In this document: positions 11,299 to 62,242 of the stretch, one piece after another | Layout: each line of letters starts with the position of its first letter | Numbering within the stretch: position 1 is the stretch's first letter | Assembly: GCA_032622095.1 (NCBI GenBank) | Contig: CP136064.1 | Span: 115,120,004 to 115,184,003, forward strand | Direction of reading: 5' to 3' | DNA: 64,000 nucleotides | From: Siphonodentalium dalli | Lineage: Eukaryota; Mollusca; Scaphopoda; Gadilida; Siphonodentaliidae | The notes under the pieces: generated by a model | Database searches by the model: none | What the model was told of the DNA's origin: nothing | What the model saw: only the letters and a program-made list of their open reading frames with translations | Made by a program: the position numbers and the translations under genes

Positions 11299-12734
11299 AT
11301 CAGTTCCTCCAAGCTATGAATTCAAATGATTTATATTTATACTGAACTGGACATCTTTTCTGAACAAGAGGTACTGTTGAATTCAAAAGGAGATAAACCA
11401 TGTCATCAGAAATGTTTTTTTTTCTAAAAACTAAATTAAATTGTGATACAGTTAAATCCAAAATAATAAAAACAAAAAGCTGAAATAGTTATCTAGTTCC
11501 TTGGTTAGTTAGTTCAAATAAATTCATTTTGGAAAGAATTTTTTGTTTTTCTTGGAAACTAGAAAGTGTCTGATGCCAAAAATACAAACCAATCCTTCCA
11601 CTAGCTAGTTAGGAGCTCTAGCTTTTCACTGAATCCACTAGTTTGAATATGTTAGTTGCCATGACTACCAATGCTAAAACAGGCCATCACTGTGTAATCT
11701 TAAGGCAGTATGAGTCATATTGCAGGACATGATTCCGGACTAAAATGATAGTGAAAATATTGTTTTCTAAATTCTTAAAACTACACTTAGAAAAGAAGTT
11801 GATCTATTTCAGTGAGGGTTTATTGCACAGTTTTAATTATGAATAAGGTAAGCTCATCAGTTATTTTTCCTTTAGCTGAAGCAGTAACATCAGAGACCTT
11901 TCGCAAAATTACAATTAGAATTGACAGTTAGCAATAGGTTGGGTTCACTTTGTCGTATCAATCACTAGCCATCAAAATATTATTCAATCATTGGGAAGGC
12001 TAATACCACTGCTTCCATAACATTGGAAATTGATCAAGTTTCCCTCCCAAAAGGTTCACCAGGATAACTTTTTTTCCAAATTGAACTTTTAGCCCAATCT
12101 ATATTTATGTATATGAAATATCACGCAACATAGCATCAAACTCATGTGCTACAATTCTTAGAAACAGGGATCAGCATAGAGGGCGACTTGGGAGACATTT
12201 TCTCCTAAAATGTGTCACTTCTCCCTATTTTTGTCCAAGGGAGAAGTGATTTCCCTTTTATATACCAGTTTGCATATTTCAAAACAGCATATTTGAAGTG
12301 TATTTACTACTATTTATTGAATCACAAAAATGTGATGTAAGAGAGTAAATTGAGTTTCAGCCTTTATGACTTCTCCCTGATGACAATCCATTTTCTCCCT
12401 AATAACCTAATAGGGAGAAGTGGCTTCTTTAGATTTCAATCCTCTAGGCTGGTCCCTGCTTAGAAAAGTGAAAAGTTATGGAAACAACGCCCCTTTCAAG
12501 ATATAGCAATATTTTTGAATGTTTCATGGAGGTTATGCACAAGACAAATGTCACAATTGTAACTGTTAATTGTACTTTCAATTTACCGAAAGGTCTCTAT
12601 TAATAGATTAATGATCTCCACTGAGTACCCCTTCCAACATCCCCACCCATACACATAATGCATTTCAATCGTTCACATGATCAACAATAATATAGCAATA
12701 ATTAATTTTTTTTTAAACCTAAAAATTTCCTTAG
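11299..12734. other. S6K downstream region, probably partly 3-prime UTR
   Basis: Lies directly 3-prime of the S6K stop on the minus strand. No further exon was found. The stretch 12190-12450 repeats the word TTCTCCCT and its complement GGGAGAA several times, a decayed repeat. The first AATAAA in S6K sense lies near 12312. Confidence 0.5.
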
Positions 12735-51394
<38,660 letters not shown>

Positions 51395-51642
51395 TTTAGT
51401 GTTTTCCGCAATATAAGTGCGGTAAGTATTATGAAATACTGAAAAGTTTGTCTGCTTCCATTGTAAATTTCTCATGGAAATCTGGGGAATCCTTTCTGAC
51501 GTCTTCACACGTGATCCGCGCTTCCGCCCACCTTTCGGCCAATCGATGACGTAGTTTCCGCAACTATGTTCTATTTTAAGAACCATAAACCCAACGATTT
51601 CGCGCGAAAATTGACAAGGGGGAATCCCACTGCGAAACAATC
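51395..51642. promoter_or_regulatory. Divergent promoter between S6K and the plus-strand gene
   Basis: The 248 bp between the two start codons is richer in G+C and CpG than its surroundings, with no repeat family seen. The S6K start codon lies inside AAAATGGCTGG, which fits the YY1 consensus (AAnATGGC); YY1 sites at start codons are known in animal promoters. No TATA box is evident. Head-to-head layout implies shared regulation of the two genes, which is inference. Confidence 0.6.
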
Positions 51643-51767
51643 ATGCCTCCACGAAAGAAATCCAAGAAAACACAAGAAAGTGTAAATGATACAGAAACCA
51701 TATCGCCACCAACAAAAAAGAAGAAACATGTGCAAGCTAACACATTCAAAATAAAATTTGAACACTG
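51643..51767 (+). CDS. First coding exon of a divergent gene, possibly selenoprotein H
   Basis: Encodes MPPRKKSKKTQESVNDTETI, then a lysine-rich stretch and FKIKFEH, and ends in TG before a GTACTA donor at 51768. The layout resembles selenoprotein H: a basic nuclear-targeting N-terminus followed by an IEHC-type strand that leads into the CxxU motif. The split codon TG plus T or C would give the expected Cys. The next exon, with the CxxU motif, was not found in this window. What is seen is a short basic first exon with a plausible donor; the family name is inference. A generic lysine-rich nuclear protein is the alternative. Confidence 0.45.
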
Positions 51768-51889
51768 GTACTATATACATGATATATATAATTTCATTAA
51801 TTTGAAAGTTGCAGGCCTGGTAAATGCTAGATCCATTTGATCTTTGTGTCATGGCTTAGGTAAATGCAAATTGTAATGTTCACAGTTGT

Positions 51890-51995
51890 TTGAAATTCGT
51901 TGGAAAAACAGATATCCCCACCCCTACTTATTATAGGCCTACTATTGACAATAGTATAATAATTAGGGGTGGGAATATCTGGGTTTTTTAGTGGT
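51890..51995. repeat. Small foldback
   Basis: CAGATATCCCCACCCCTA and TAGGGGTGGGAATATCTG face each other around an AT-rich centre with its own TACTATTGACAATAGTA palindrome. It follows the divergent first exon and may be a small hAT-like MITE. Confidence 0.6.
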
Positions 51996-52044
51996 TTTTG
52001 ACACAAATTTCCAACAACTTGTCAACTGTTGTATTAAATGTTCA

Positions 52045-52260
52045 AATTATCTAGTATGGGAGGCCAAATTCACATTTATTAATAATTGCGCTGAAGCACA
52101 ATTCAAAAATACATGGCCGAATCTTCCCTCCGCCGAATCTTCCCGTTCCCCAATTCAATTGCGCTGAACCGCAATCCAGCTTGATTCATATAAATTGCCC
52201 TGAAGAGCAATTATTGTTACAATTAAGCTTATATATACCCCTGAATAGATAGGTTATTCC
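52045..52260. repeat. Diverged array of TTAAGC/GCAATT palindromes
   Basis: Begins TATGGGAGGCCAAATTCACA and carries degenerate AATTGCGCTGAAGCACAATT-type units. Same family as 52775-52925 and 61072-61228, but with many changes. Confidence 0.7.
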
Positions 52261-52289
52261 ATTAATTAACTGGGAGTTCCCAAGTCCAA

Positions 52290-52495
52290 ATTACAGGTCA
52301 AGTTCGAATTTGGGTTCGTTCTGATTATTTTGTACTGACTTATGGCTCTTTTCGACTTAGAATTTTCAATATTTGAGGTTTCCGGATGATAACTTCAATT
52401 CGGGTTTCTATATCGGAACCAAAATACAGGTCAAGTTCGAATATGGGTTCGATCCAAATAATTTTGTGCTGACTTATGGCTCTTTTGGACCAAAT
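52290..52495. repeat. Two-unit repeat related to the right window edge
   Basis: ACAGGTCAAGTTCGAAT and GCTGACTTATGGCTCTTTT recur at about 150-bp spacing; the same words appear again at 63945-64000. Probably part of another hairpin-ended tandem-repeat family (see 63770-64000). The 87-aa frame here is repeat-derived. Confidence 0.6.
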
Positions 52496-52499
52496 GGTA

Positions 52500-52592
52500 T
52501 CCAGACGATTGGGACCTTGGATGATTGGGACCTCGGACGTTTGGGACCTTGGACGATTGGGACCTTGAGTCAGGACGATTGCGACCTTATAT
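52500..52592. repeat. Minisatellite, ~16-bp unit
   Basis: Six imperfect copies of GACGATTGGGACCTTG follow one another. Confidence 0.85.
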
Positions 52593-52774
52593 ATTCAAGT
52601 TATTATATTTATTGTGTATATACTTTATATTCATAATGCAGACCATTTCCTATTAAAAATTATTACATTGGGTTAGTGTCTAAGTAAGTTTTGAACAGCG
52701 ATCATATAGACTCACAGTGAGTACAGTTTATCAATGTTTACTTAACAGCAGCCTACTTAAAAGTAGGTGCGGGC

Positions 52775-52925
52775 TATGGGAGGCCAAATTCACATTTAAT
52801 AATGAATTGCGCTTAAGCGCAATTATAAGCGCAATCAATTGCGCTTAAGCGCAAATACCACATATTGTGCTTAAGCACAAATAGGGCATTTACGCTTAAG
52901 CGTAATTAATTGTGCTTAAGCAGGC
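52775..52925. repeat. Palindrome array left of the satellite
   Basis: After GCTATGGGAGGCCAAATTCA come about five units built from AATTGCGCTTAAGCGCAATT, each self-complementary. The orientation of the leader is opposite to that at 61072-61228 on the far side of the satellite. Confidence 0.88.
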
Positions 52926-53184
52926 CTTTAGATTAGGCTAATTTGGGGACATTTTGGGGGACCGAGGTGAGGGATTTGCGTGAGGGGGGTACCCCCTTGT
53001 AAATATTGCGGGTACAGGGTTTTCCCCGGGGAGAATTATTTTTTAAAGTAAACCTAAAATGGGGGCTGTCTGGTTGTTCTGAAGCATATGAAAGGTGAAA
53101 GAAGTGAACAAATGGCCCCCATATCATTTCCTGGCAACTTGGGCTTATATCAGCATTCAGCAAGTTATGTTACATGTACCCTTA

Positions 53185-56100
53185 TTAGTTCAACTTTACT
53201 TTGTAAAGTTTGAGCTATTGCCATGGCTTTGTCGTCCGTGCGTGTGTGTGTGCGTGATGCGTCAACAATTTCCTTTAGCACGGGCTACAGGTCGTACCTT
53301 TGGTTGGATCATTATGAAATTTGTCATAGCTGTTGACATTGACATGTAGATGGGAACGAGTCATTTTGGGGTTGATCAGCCAAAAAACATGGCCACCGGC
53401 AGCCATCTTAGATTTTACTCTTTGCATGACTAAATTCTTTGGCACGGCCTACAGGTCGTACCTTTGGTCAGATCATCATAAATTTTGTCATGGATGTTAA
53501 CAATGACATGTAGATGGGAAACGAGTCATTTTGGGGTCATTCGGCAAAAAAACATGGCCGCCAGCAGCAATTTTGGATTTTACTCTTTGTATGACTAAAT
53601 CCTTTAGCACGGGCTACAGGTCGTACCTTTAGTATGATCATCATGAAATTTGTCATGGCTGTTGAAATTGGAATGTAGATGGGAACGAGTCATTTTGGGG
53701 TCATTCGGATTAACAACATGGCCGCCAGCGGCCATCTTGGATTTCAAAATTCAATCCATTAGCATGGGCTACAGGTCGTACCTTTGGTCTGATCATCATG
53801 AAATTTATCATGAATGTTAACATTGACATGTAGATGGGAACGAGTAATTTTGGGGTCATTCGGTCCAAAAACATGGCCGCCGGCATCCATCTTAGATTTA
53901 CTCTTTGCATGACTAAATTCTTTGGCACGGCCTACAGGTCGTACCTTTGGTCGGATCATCATAAAATGTGTCATGGATGTTAACAATGACATGTAGATGG
54001 GAACGAGTAATATTGGGGTCATTCGGCAAAAAAACATGGCCACCAGCAGCCATTTTGGATTTTACTCTTTGTATGACTAAATCCTTTAGCACGGGCTACA
54101 GGTCGTACCTTTAGCCTGATCATCATGAAATTTGTCATGGTCGTTGAAATTGGAATGTAGATGGGAACGAGTCATTTTCGGGTCATTCGGACAAACAACA
54201 TGGCTGCCAGCGGACATCTTGGATTTCAAAATTCAATCCATTAGCACGGGCTACAGGTCGTACCTTTGGTCTGATCATCATGAAATTAGTCATGAATGTT
54301 AACATTGACATGTAGATGGGAACGAGTAATTTTGGGGTTGTTCGGCCAAAAAACATGGCCACCGGCAGCCATCTTAGATTTTACTCTTTGCATGACTAAA
54401 TTCTTTGGCACGGCCTACAGGTCGTACCTTTGGTCGGATCATCCTAAATTTTTTCATGGATGTTAACAATGACATGTAGATGGGAACGAGTCATTTTGGG
54501 GTCATTTGGCCAAAAAACATGGCCGCCAGCAGCCATCTTGTATTTTACTCTTTGTATGACTAAATCCTTTAGCACGGGCTACAGGTCGTACCTTTAGTCT
54601 GATCATCATAAAATTTGTCATGGCTGTTGAAATTGGAATGTAGATGGGAACGAGTCATTTTGGGGTCATTCGGACAAAAAACATGGCCGCCAGTGGCCAT
54701 CTTGGATTTCAAAATGTAATCCATTAGCACGGGCCACAGGTCGTACTGTTCGTCTGATCATCATAAAATTTGTCATGGATGATAATATTGACATGTAGAT
54801 GGGAACGAGTAATTTTGGGGTCATTCGGCCAAAAAACATGGTCGCCAGCAGCCATCTTGGATTTTACTCTTTGTATGACTAAATCCATTAGCACGGGCCA
54901 CAGGTCGTACTGTTTGTCTGATCATCATGAAATTTGTCATGGATGATAATATTGACATGTAGATGGGAACGAGTAATTTTGGCGTAATTCCGCCAAAAAA
55001 CATGGCCGCCAGCAGCCATCTTGGATTTTACTCTTTGTATGACTAAATTCTTTAGCACGGGCTGCAGGTCGTACCTTTAGTCTGATCATCATAAAATTTG
55101 TCATGGATGTTAACAATGACATGTAGATGGGAACGAGTAATTTTGGGGTCATTCGGCCCAAAAACATGGTCGCCAGCAGCCATTTTGGATTTACTCTTTG
55201 CATGACTAAATTCTTTGGCACAGCCTACAGGTCGTACCTTTGGTCGGATCATCATAAAATGTGTCATGGATGTTAACAATGACATGTAGATGGGAACGAG
55301 TAATTTTGGGGTCATTCGGCAAAAAAACCTGGCCACCAGCAGCCATTTTGGATTTTACTCTTTGTATGACTAAATCCTTTAGCACGGGCTACAGGTCGTA
55401 CCTTTAGTCTGATCATCATGAAATTTGTCATGGCTGTTGAAATTGGAATGTAGATGGGAACGAGTCATTTTGGGGTCATTCGGATTAACAACATGGCCGC
55501 CAGTGGCCATCTTGGATTTCAAAATTCAATCCATTAGCATGGGCTACAGGTCGTACCTTTGGTCTGATCATCATGAAATTTGTCATGAATGTTAACATTG
55601 ACATGTAGATGGGAACGAGTAATTGTGGGGTCATTCGGTCCAAAAACATGGCCGCCGGCAGCCATCTTAGATTTACTCTTTGCATGACTAAATTCTTTGG
55701 CACGGCCTACAGGTCGTACCTTTGGTCGGATCATCATAAAATGTGTCATGGATGTTAACAATGACATGTAGATGGGAACGAGTAATTTTGGGGTCATTCG
55801 GCAAAAAAACATGGCCGCCAGCAGCCATTTTGGATTTTACTCTTTGTATGACTAAATCCTTTAGCACGGGCTACAGGTCGTACCTTTAGCCTGATCATCA
55901 TGAAATTTGTCATGGTCGTTGAAATTGGAATGTAGATGGGAACGAGTCATTTTCGGGTCATTCGGACAAACAACATGGTTGCCAGCGGACATCTTGGATT
56001 TCAAAATTCAATCCATTAGCACGGGCCACAGGTCGTACTGTTTGTCTGATCATCATGAAATTTGTCATGGATGATAATATTGACATGTAGATGGGAACGA

Positions 56101-59100
56101 GTAATTTTGGGGTCATTCGGCCAAAAAACATGGCTGCCAGCAGCCATCTTGGATTTTACTCTTTGTATGACTAAATTCTTTAGCACGGGCTGCAGGTCGT
56201 ACCTTTAGTCTGATCATCATAAAATTTGTCATGGATGTTAACAATGACATGTAGATGGGAACGAGTAATTTTGGGGTCATTCGGCCCAAAAACATGGTCG
56301 CCAGCAGCCATTTTGGATTTACTCTTTGCATGACTAAATTCTTTGGCACAGCCTACAGGTCGTACCTTTGGTCGGATCATCATAAAATGTGTCATGGATG
56401 TTAACAATGACATGTAGATGGGAACGAGTAATTTTGGGGTCATTCGGCAAAAAAACCTGGCCACCAGCAGCCATTTTGGATTTTACTCTTTGTATGACTA
56501 AATCCTTTAGCACGGGCTACAGGTCGTACCTTTAGTCTGATCATCATGAAATTTGTCATGGCTGTTGAAATTGGAATGTAGATGGGAACGAGTCATTTTG
56601 GGGTCATTCGGATTAACAACATGGCCGCCAGTGGCCATCTTGGATTTCAAAATTCAATCCATTAGCATGGGCTACAGGTCGTACCTTTGGTCTGATCATC
56701 ATGAAATTTGTCATGAATGTTAACATTGACATGTAGATGGGAACGAGTAATTGTGGGGTCATTCGGTCCAAAAACATGGCCGCCGGCAGCCATCTTAGAT
56801 TTACTCTTTGCATGACTAAATTCTTTGGCACGGCCTACAGGTCGTACCTTTGGTCGGATCATCATAAAATGTGTCATGGATGTTAACAATGACATGTAGA
56901 TGGGAACGAGTAATTTTGGGGTCATTCGGCAAAAAAACATGGCCGCCAGCAGCCATTTTGGATTTTACTCTTTGTATGACTAAATCCTTTAGCACGGGCT
57001 ACAGGTCGTACCTTTAGCCTGATCATCATGAAATTTGTCATGGTCGTTGAAATTGGAATGTAGATGGGAACGAGTCATTTTCGGGTCATTCGGACAAACA
57101 ACATGGTTGCCAGCGGACATCTTGGATTTCAAAATTCAATCCATTAGCACGGGCTACAGGTCGTACCTTTGGTCTGATCATCATGAAATTTGTCATGAAT
57201 GTTAACATTGACATGTAGATGGGAACGACTAATTTTGGGGTCATTCGGCCAAACAACTTGGCTGCCGGCAGCCATCTTAGATTTACTCTTTGCATGACTA
57301 AATTCTTTGGTACGGCCTACAGGTCGTACCCTTGGTCGGATCATCATAAAATGTGTCATACTGTAGCTGTTGACATTGAAATGTAGATGGGAACGAGTCA
57401 TTTTGGGTTCATTCGGGAAAAAAACATGGCAGCCAGTGGCCATCTTGGATTTCAATATTCAATCCATTAGCACGGGCTACAGGTCGTACTGTTTGTCTGA
57501 TCATCATGAAATTTGTCATGGATATTAATATTGACATGTAGATGGGAACGAGTAATTTTGGGGTTGTTCGGCCAAAAAACATGGCCACCGGCAGCCATCT
57601 TAGAGTTTACTCTTTGCATGACTAAATTCTTTGGCACGGCCTACAGGTCGTACCTTTGGTCGGATCATCATAAATTTTTTCATGGATGTTAACATTGACA
57701 TGTAGATGGGAACGACTAATTTTGGGGTCATTCGGCCATTCGATTTACTCTTTGCATGACTAAATTCTTTGGTACGGCTACAGGCCGTACTGTTCGTCTT
57801 ATTGTCATGAAATTTGTAATGGATGTTAATATTGACATGCAGATGGGAACGAGTAATTTTGGGGTCATTTGGCCAAAAAACATGGCCGCCGGCAGCCATC
57901 TTAGATTTTACTCTTTGCATGACTAAATCCTTTGACACGGGCTACAGGTCATACCTTTGGTCAGATCATCATAAAATTTGTAATGGATGTTAACAATGAC
58001 ATGTAGATGGGAACGAGTCTTTTTTGGGTCATTCGGGCAAAAAACATGGCCGCCAGCAGCCATCTTGGATTTTACTCTTTGTATGACTAAATCCTTTAGC
58101 ACGGGCTACAGGTCGTACCTTTTCTGATCATCATGAAATTTGTAGTGGCTGTTGAAATTAGAATGTAGATGGGAACGAGTCATTTTGGGGTCATTCGGAC
58201 AAAAAACATGGCCACCAGCAGCCATCTTTGATTTCAAAATTTAATCCATTAGCACAGGCCACAGGTCGTACTGTTTGTCTGATCATCATTAAATTTGTCA
58301 TGTATGTTAATATTGACATGTAGATGGGAACGAGTCATTTTGGGGTCATTCGGCCAAAAAACATGGCCGCCAGCAGCCATCTTGGATTTTACTCTTTGTA
58401 TGACTAAATTCTTTAGCACGGGCTACAGGTCGTACCTTTAGTCTGATCATCATAAAATTTGTCATGGATGTTAACAATGACATGTAGATGGGAACGAGTC
58501 ATTTTGGGGTCATTCGGCCGAAAAACATGGCCGCCAGCAGCCATCTTGGATTTTACTCTTTGTATGACTAAATCATTTAGCACGGGCTACATGTCGTACT
58601 TTTAGTCTGATCATCATAAAATTTGTCATGAATGTTAATAATGACATGTAGATGGGAACGAGTCATTTTGGGGTCATTCGGCCAAAAAACATGGCCACCA
58701 GAAGCTATCTTGGATTTTACTCTTTGTATGACTAAATCATTGAGCATGGGCTACAGGTCGTACCTTTAGTCTGATCATCATAAAAAAATTTATGGCTGTT
58801 GAAATTGTAATGTAGATGGGAACGAGTAATTTTGGGGTCATTCGGCCGAAAAACATGGCGGCAGTGGCCATCTTTGATTTCAAAATTCAATCCATTAGCA
58901 CAGGCTACAGGTCGTACCTTTAGTCTGATCATCATGAAATTTGTCATGGATGTTAACAATGACATGTAGATGGGATACAATCATTTTGGGGTCATTCGGC
59001 CCAAGACATGGCCGTCAGCAGCCATCTTGGATTTTACTTTTCTCTCCATGTCTATAAACTAGTATTAGACATTCAACTTTCCACATTCCTAATCGCTCCA

Positions 59101-60568
59101 TTGACTGTAATACATTAAATTATTCCCTTTCCAAGTTGAGCTACAGTGTCATTGACACTTTCATTTTGGGATCATTCGGCCAAAAAAATGGCCACCAGAA
59201 GCCATCTTGGATTTAACTCGTTGCATGACTAAATCCTTTGGCGCGGCCTACAGGTCGTAGCTTCGGTCAGATCTTCATGAAATTTGTTATGGATGTTAAC
59301 AATGACATGTAGATGGGAATTATTCATTTTGGAGTCATTTGTAAAAAAACATGGCCACCAGCAGCCATCTTGGATTTTACTCTTTGCATGACTAAACCCT
59401 TTGACACAGGCTACAGGTCGTATAATTTATCAGATCATCATGAAATTTGTATTGGATGTTAATAATGACATGTAAATGGGAACGAGTCTTTTTGGGCTAC
59501 AGGTCGTACCTTTAGTCTGATCATCATAAAATTTGTCATGAATGTTAATAATGACATGTAGATGGGAACGAGTCATTTTGGGGTCATTCGTCCCAAAAAC
59601 ATGGCTGCCAGCAGCCATCTTGGATTTTACTCTTTGTATGACTAAATCCTTTAGCACGGGCTACAGGTTGTACATTTAGTCTGATCATCATAAAATTTGT
59701 CATGGCTGTTGAAATTGGAATGTAGATGGGAACGAGTCATTTTGGGGTCATTCGGACAAAAAACATGGCCGCCAGCAGCCATCTTGCATTTAAAAATTTA
59801 ATCCATTAGCACGGGCCACAGTTCGTACTGTTCGTCTGATCATCATGAAATTTGTCATGGATGTTAATATTGACATGTAGATGGGAACGAGTAATTTTGG
59901 GGTTATTTGGCCAAAAAACATGGCCGCCAGCAGCCATCTTGGATTTTACTCTTTGTATGACTAAATTCTTTAGCGCGGGCTACAGGTCGTACCTTTAGTC
60001 TGATCATCATAACATTTGTCATGGATGTTAACAATGACATGTAGATGGGAACGAGTAATTTTGGGGTCAATCGGCCAAAAAACATGGTCGCCAGCAGCCA
60101 TCTTCGATTTTACTCTTTGTATGACTAAATCCTTTAGCACGGGCTACATGTTATACCTTTAGTCTGATCATCATAAAATTTGTCATGAATATTAATAATG
60201 ACATGTAGATGGAAACGAGTCATTTTGGGGTCATTCAGCCAAAAAACATGGCCGCCAGCAGCCATCTTTGATTTTACTCTTTGTATGACTAAATTCTTTA
60301 GCACGGGCTACAGGTCGTACCTTTAGTCTGATCGTCATAAAATTTGTCATGGATGTTAACGATGACATGTAGATGGGAACGACTCATTTTGGGGTCATTC
60401 GGCCGAAAACATGGCCACCAGTAGCCATCTTGGATTTTACTTTTCTCTTCATGTCTATAAACTAGTATTAGACATTCAACTTTCCACATTCCTAATCGCT
60501 CCATTGACTGTAATACATTAAATTATTCCCTTTCCAAGTTGAGCTACAGTGTCATTGACACTTTCATT
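53185..60568 (-). mobile_element. YY1-motif satellite array, ~45 units of ~161 bp
   Basis: Right-end hairpin and (GT)n tract lie at 53185-53265, so the element is on the minus strand. Each unit carries GGTCGTACC, GACATGTAGATGGGAACGAG and GCCATCTTGGAT (complement CCAAGATGGC). The left end TTCATT after AGTGTCATTGACAC occurs twice, at 59045-59165 and at 60440-60568, so two elements are fused. Open frames of 60-112 aa across the array are by-products of the unit length and are not genes. Confidence 0.88.
54890..57152 (-). repeat. 1128-bp higher-order duplication inside the satellite
   Basis: The block from about 54890 to 56024 recurs from about 56025 to 57152 with almost no differences (for example the segments at 55052-55336 and 56180-56464 translate identically). 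1128 bp equals seven 161-bp units, so a seven-unit block was duplicated recently. Confidence 0.85.
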
Positions 60569-61071
60569 GACTTAAATCAGGGGAAAAAAACATACTTTCA
60601 TATTATCATCATCCCTGTCCCAAAAAAATGGTGTCTCAATCCTGGAGCTTTGGTGTCTCAGTCCTCGAGCTCTAGTTTTTTTTATTAAATCAGCATCTCT
60701 TGCACAAATCTATAGTATTTCCATGGTCATATAGTGTGAATGTGGTGTCACCGAGGGCTTGCTTCCCTCATATGGTGTGCCTGTATACTCGAAAATTGAA
60801 GAAAATCAAAGTCGCCTCGACTAATACAGAAAGTAATGCTATTGCGAGTAGCCCCAACTAATATATACCGAAGATAATATAATGCTATCATGAGTCGCTC
60901 CAACTAAAACAGAAGGTGATACTATTGCGAGTCAGCCATTTTGATAAAGAAGTTGGGCTAGCTCCCTACCCATCCAAATCAATGAAAACAAGAGGTGATA
61001 TGTCAATAGGAGTTAAGGTTAAGTTATGGATAAACCTATTTATTCACCAGGGGTGTTTAGTTACATATAAC
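60569..61071. other. Spacer between satellite and palindrome array
   Basis: Includes three loose ~60-bp repeats around GCTATTGCGAGTAGCCCCAA, GCTATCATGAGTCGCTCCAA and CTATTGCGAGTCAGCCATT. Otherwise nothing recognised. Confidence 0.55.
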
Positions 61072-61228
61072 CATGAATTGCGCTTAAGCACAATTAATTG
61101 CGCTTAAGTGCAATTAATTGCGCTTAAGCGCAATTGATTGCGCTTAAGTGCAATTGATTGTGCTTAAGCGCAAATAATCACGCTTAAGCGCAATTAATTA
61201 TTAAATGTGAATTTGGTCCCCCATAGCG
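61072..61228. repeat. Palindrome array right of the satellite
   Basis: Six units of AATTGCGCTTAAGCGCAATT with point changes, followed by ATTAAATGTGAATTTGGTCC and CCCATAGCGGGC, the complement of the leader at 52775. Confidence 0.88.
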
Positions 61229-61647
61229 GGCTGTGTTGTTATTGTCAAATGGGTTCACCACTGATTAATCGTCACCTACTTAACAGTGATCAATGAGCTG
61301 AAATGAGGAGGTACCAGGCATGTGTTTATGTTACCGAAGCTCTGTAAAAACAAGAACAGCTATATGCCTATAAGTTTTCCAAATCTGAAATGATGGCATA
61401 TCCAATATATCTACCGAAAACGTCGAGTTGCAGGGGAAGATATTCAAGCTGTATCGGTACAGTAATCGGTATTGCTATTAAATAATAAGATCAAAGCAGA
61501 TATTCCCAGTAAATAACAAACTCTATGCCCAAGTTCGACAGAACGAGAAGAAAGGCAACGATCAAAAAGATGTTACAGTTAAATGCATGCTCGTTAATCA
61601 AATATCATCGTTATTATTGTTTTACAGAGTTTTTCAGTATATAATTA

Positions 61648-62035
61648 TTAGCTCAACTTTACTTTGTAAAGTTTGAGCTATTGCCATGGCTTGGTATCCG
61701 TCGTCCGTGTGTGTGTGTGTGTGTGATTCGTCAACAACTTCCTTTAGCACGGGCTACAGGTTGTACCTTTGGTCGGATCATTATGAAATTTGTCATAGCT
61801 GTTGACATTGACATGTAGATGGGAACGAGTCATTTTGGGCTCAATCGGCCAAAAAACATGGCCGCCAGTGGCCATCTTGGATTTCAAAATTCAATCCATT
61901 AGTACGGGCTACAGGCCATACTGTTTGTCTGATCATCATGAAATTTTTCATGAATGTTAATATTGAGATGTAGATGGGAACGAGTCATTTTGGGGTCATT
62001 CGGCTAAAAAACATGGTCGCCAGCAGCCATCTTGT
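61648..62035 (-). mobile_element. Truncated YY1-motif tandem-repeat element
   Basis: Right-end hairpin, a (GT)n tract and two core units, then an abrupt end at CAGCAGCCATCTTG. The left end is missing. The 168-aa open frame starting at 61974 begins inside it and runs into unrelated sequence and a MITE; I do not call it a gene. Confidence 0.82.
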
Positions 62036-62242
62036 TATCTTTGTCAATTCCAAAATTTTTAACTATTTTGTCTTTAACTGTTATGTATGGTTCTTCTGCC
62101 TGACTGGACTGAGCTTAATTAGCTTTATCACTCTATTAGACTATATATCTATTTTAAAGTGTCCTAATAGGTTGAAATCGAATGCCATATCCATGTTCAT
62201 ATGGAAGGTGCCCAATAAGTCTTATGCCACTTGTGAACTTAA

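Noticed and set aside
52373-52636. 87-aa plus-strand open frame with GPWTIGTL repeats
   Set aside because: It is a translation of a tandem-repeat element unit followed by a 16-bp minisatellite.
53710-60504. Series of minus-strand open frames of 60-112 aa with repeated KSKMAAGGHVF-type peptides
   Set aside because: They are the satellite unit read in whichever frame lacks stops; the same peptides recur in three frames and break at every indel, with no start context or splicing.
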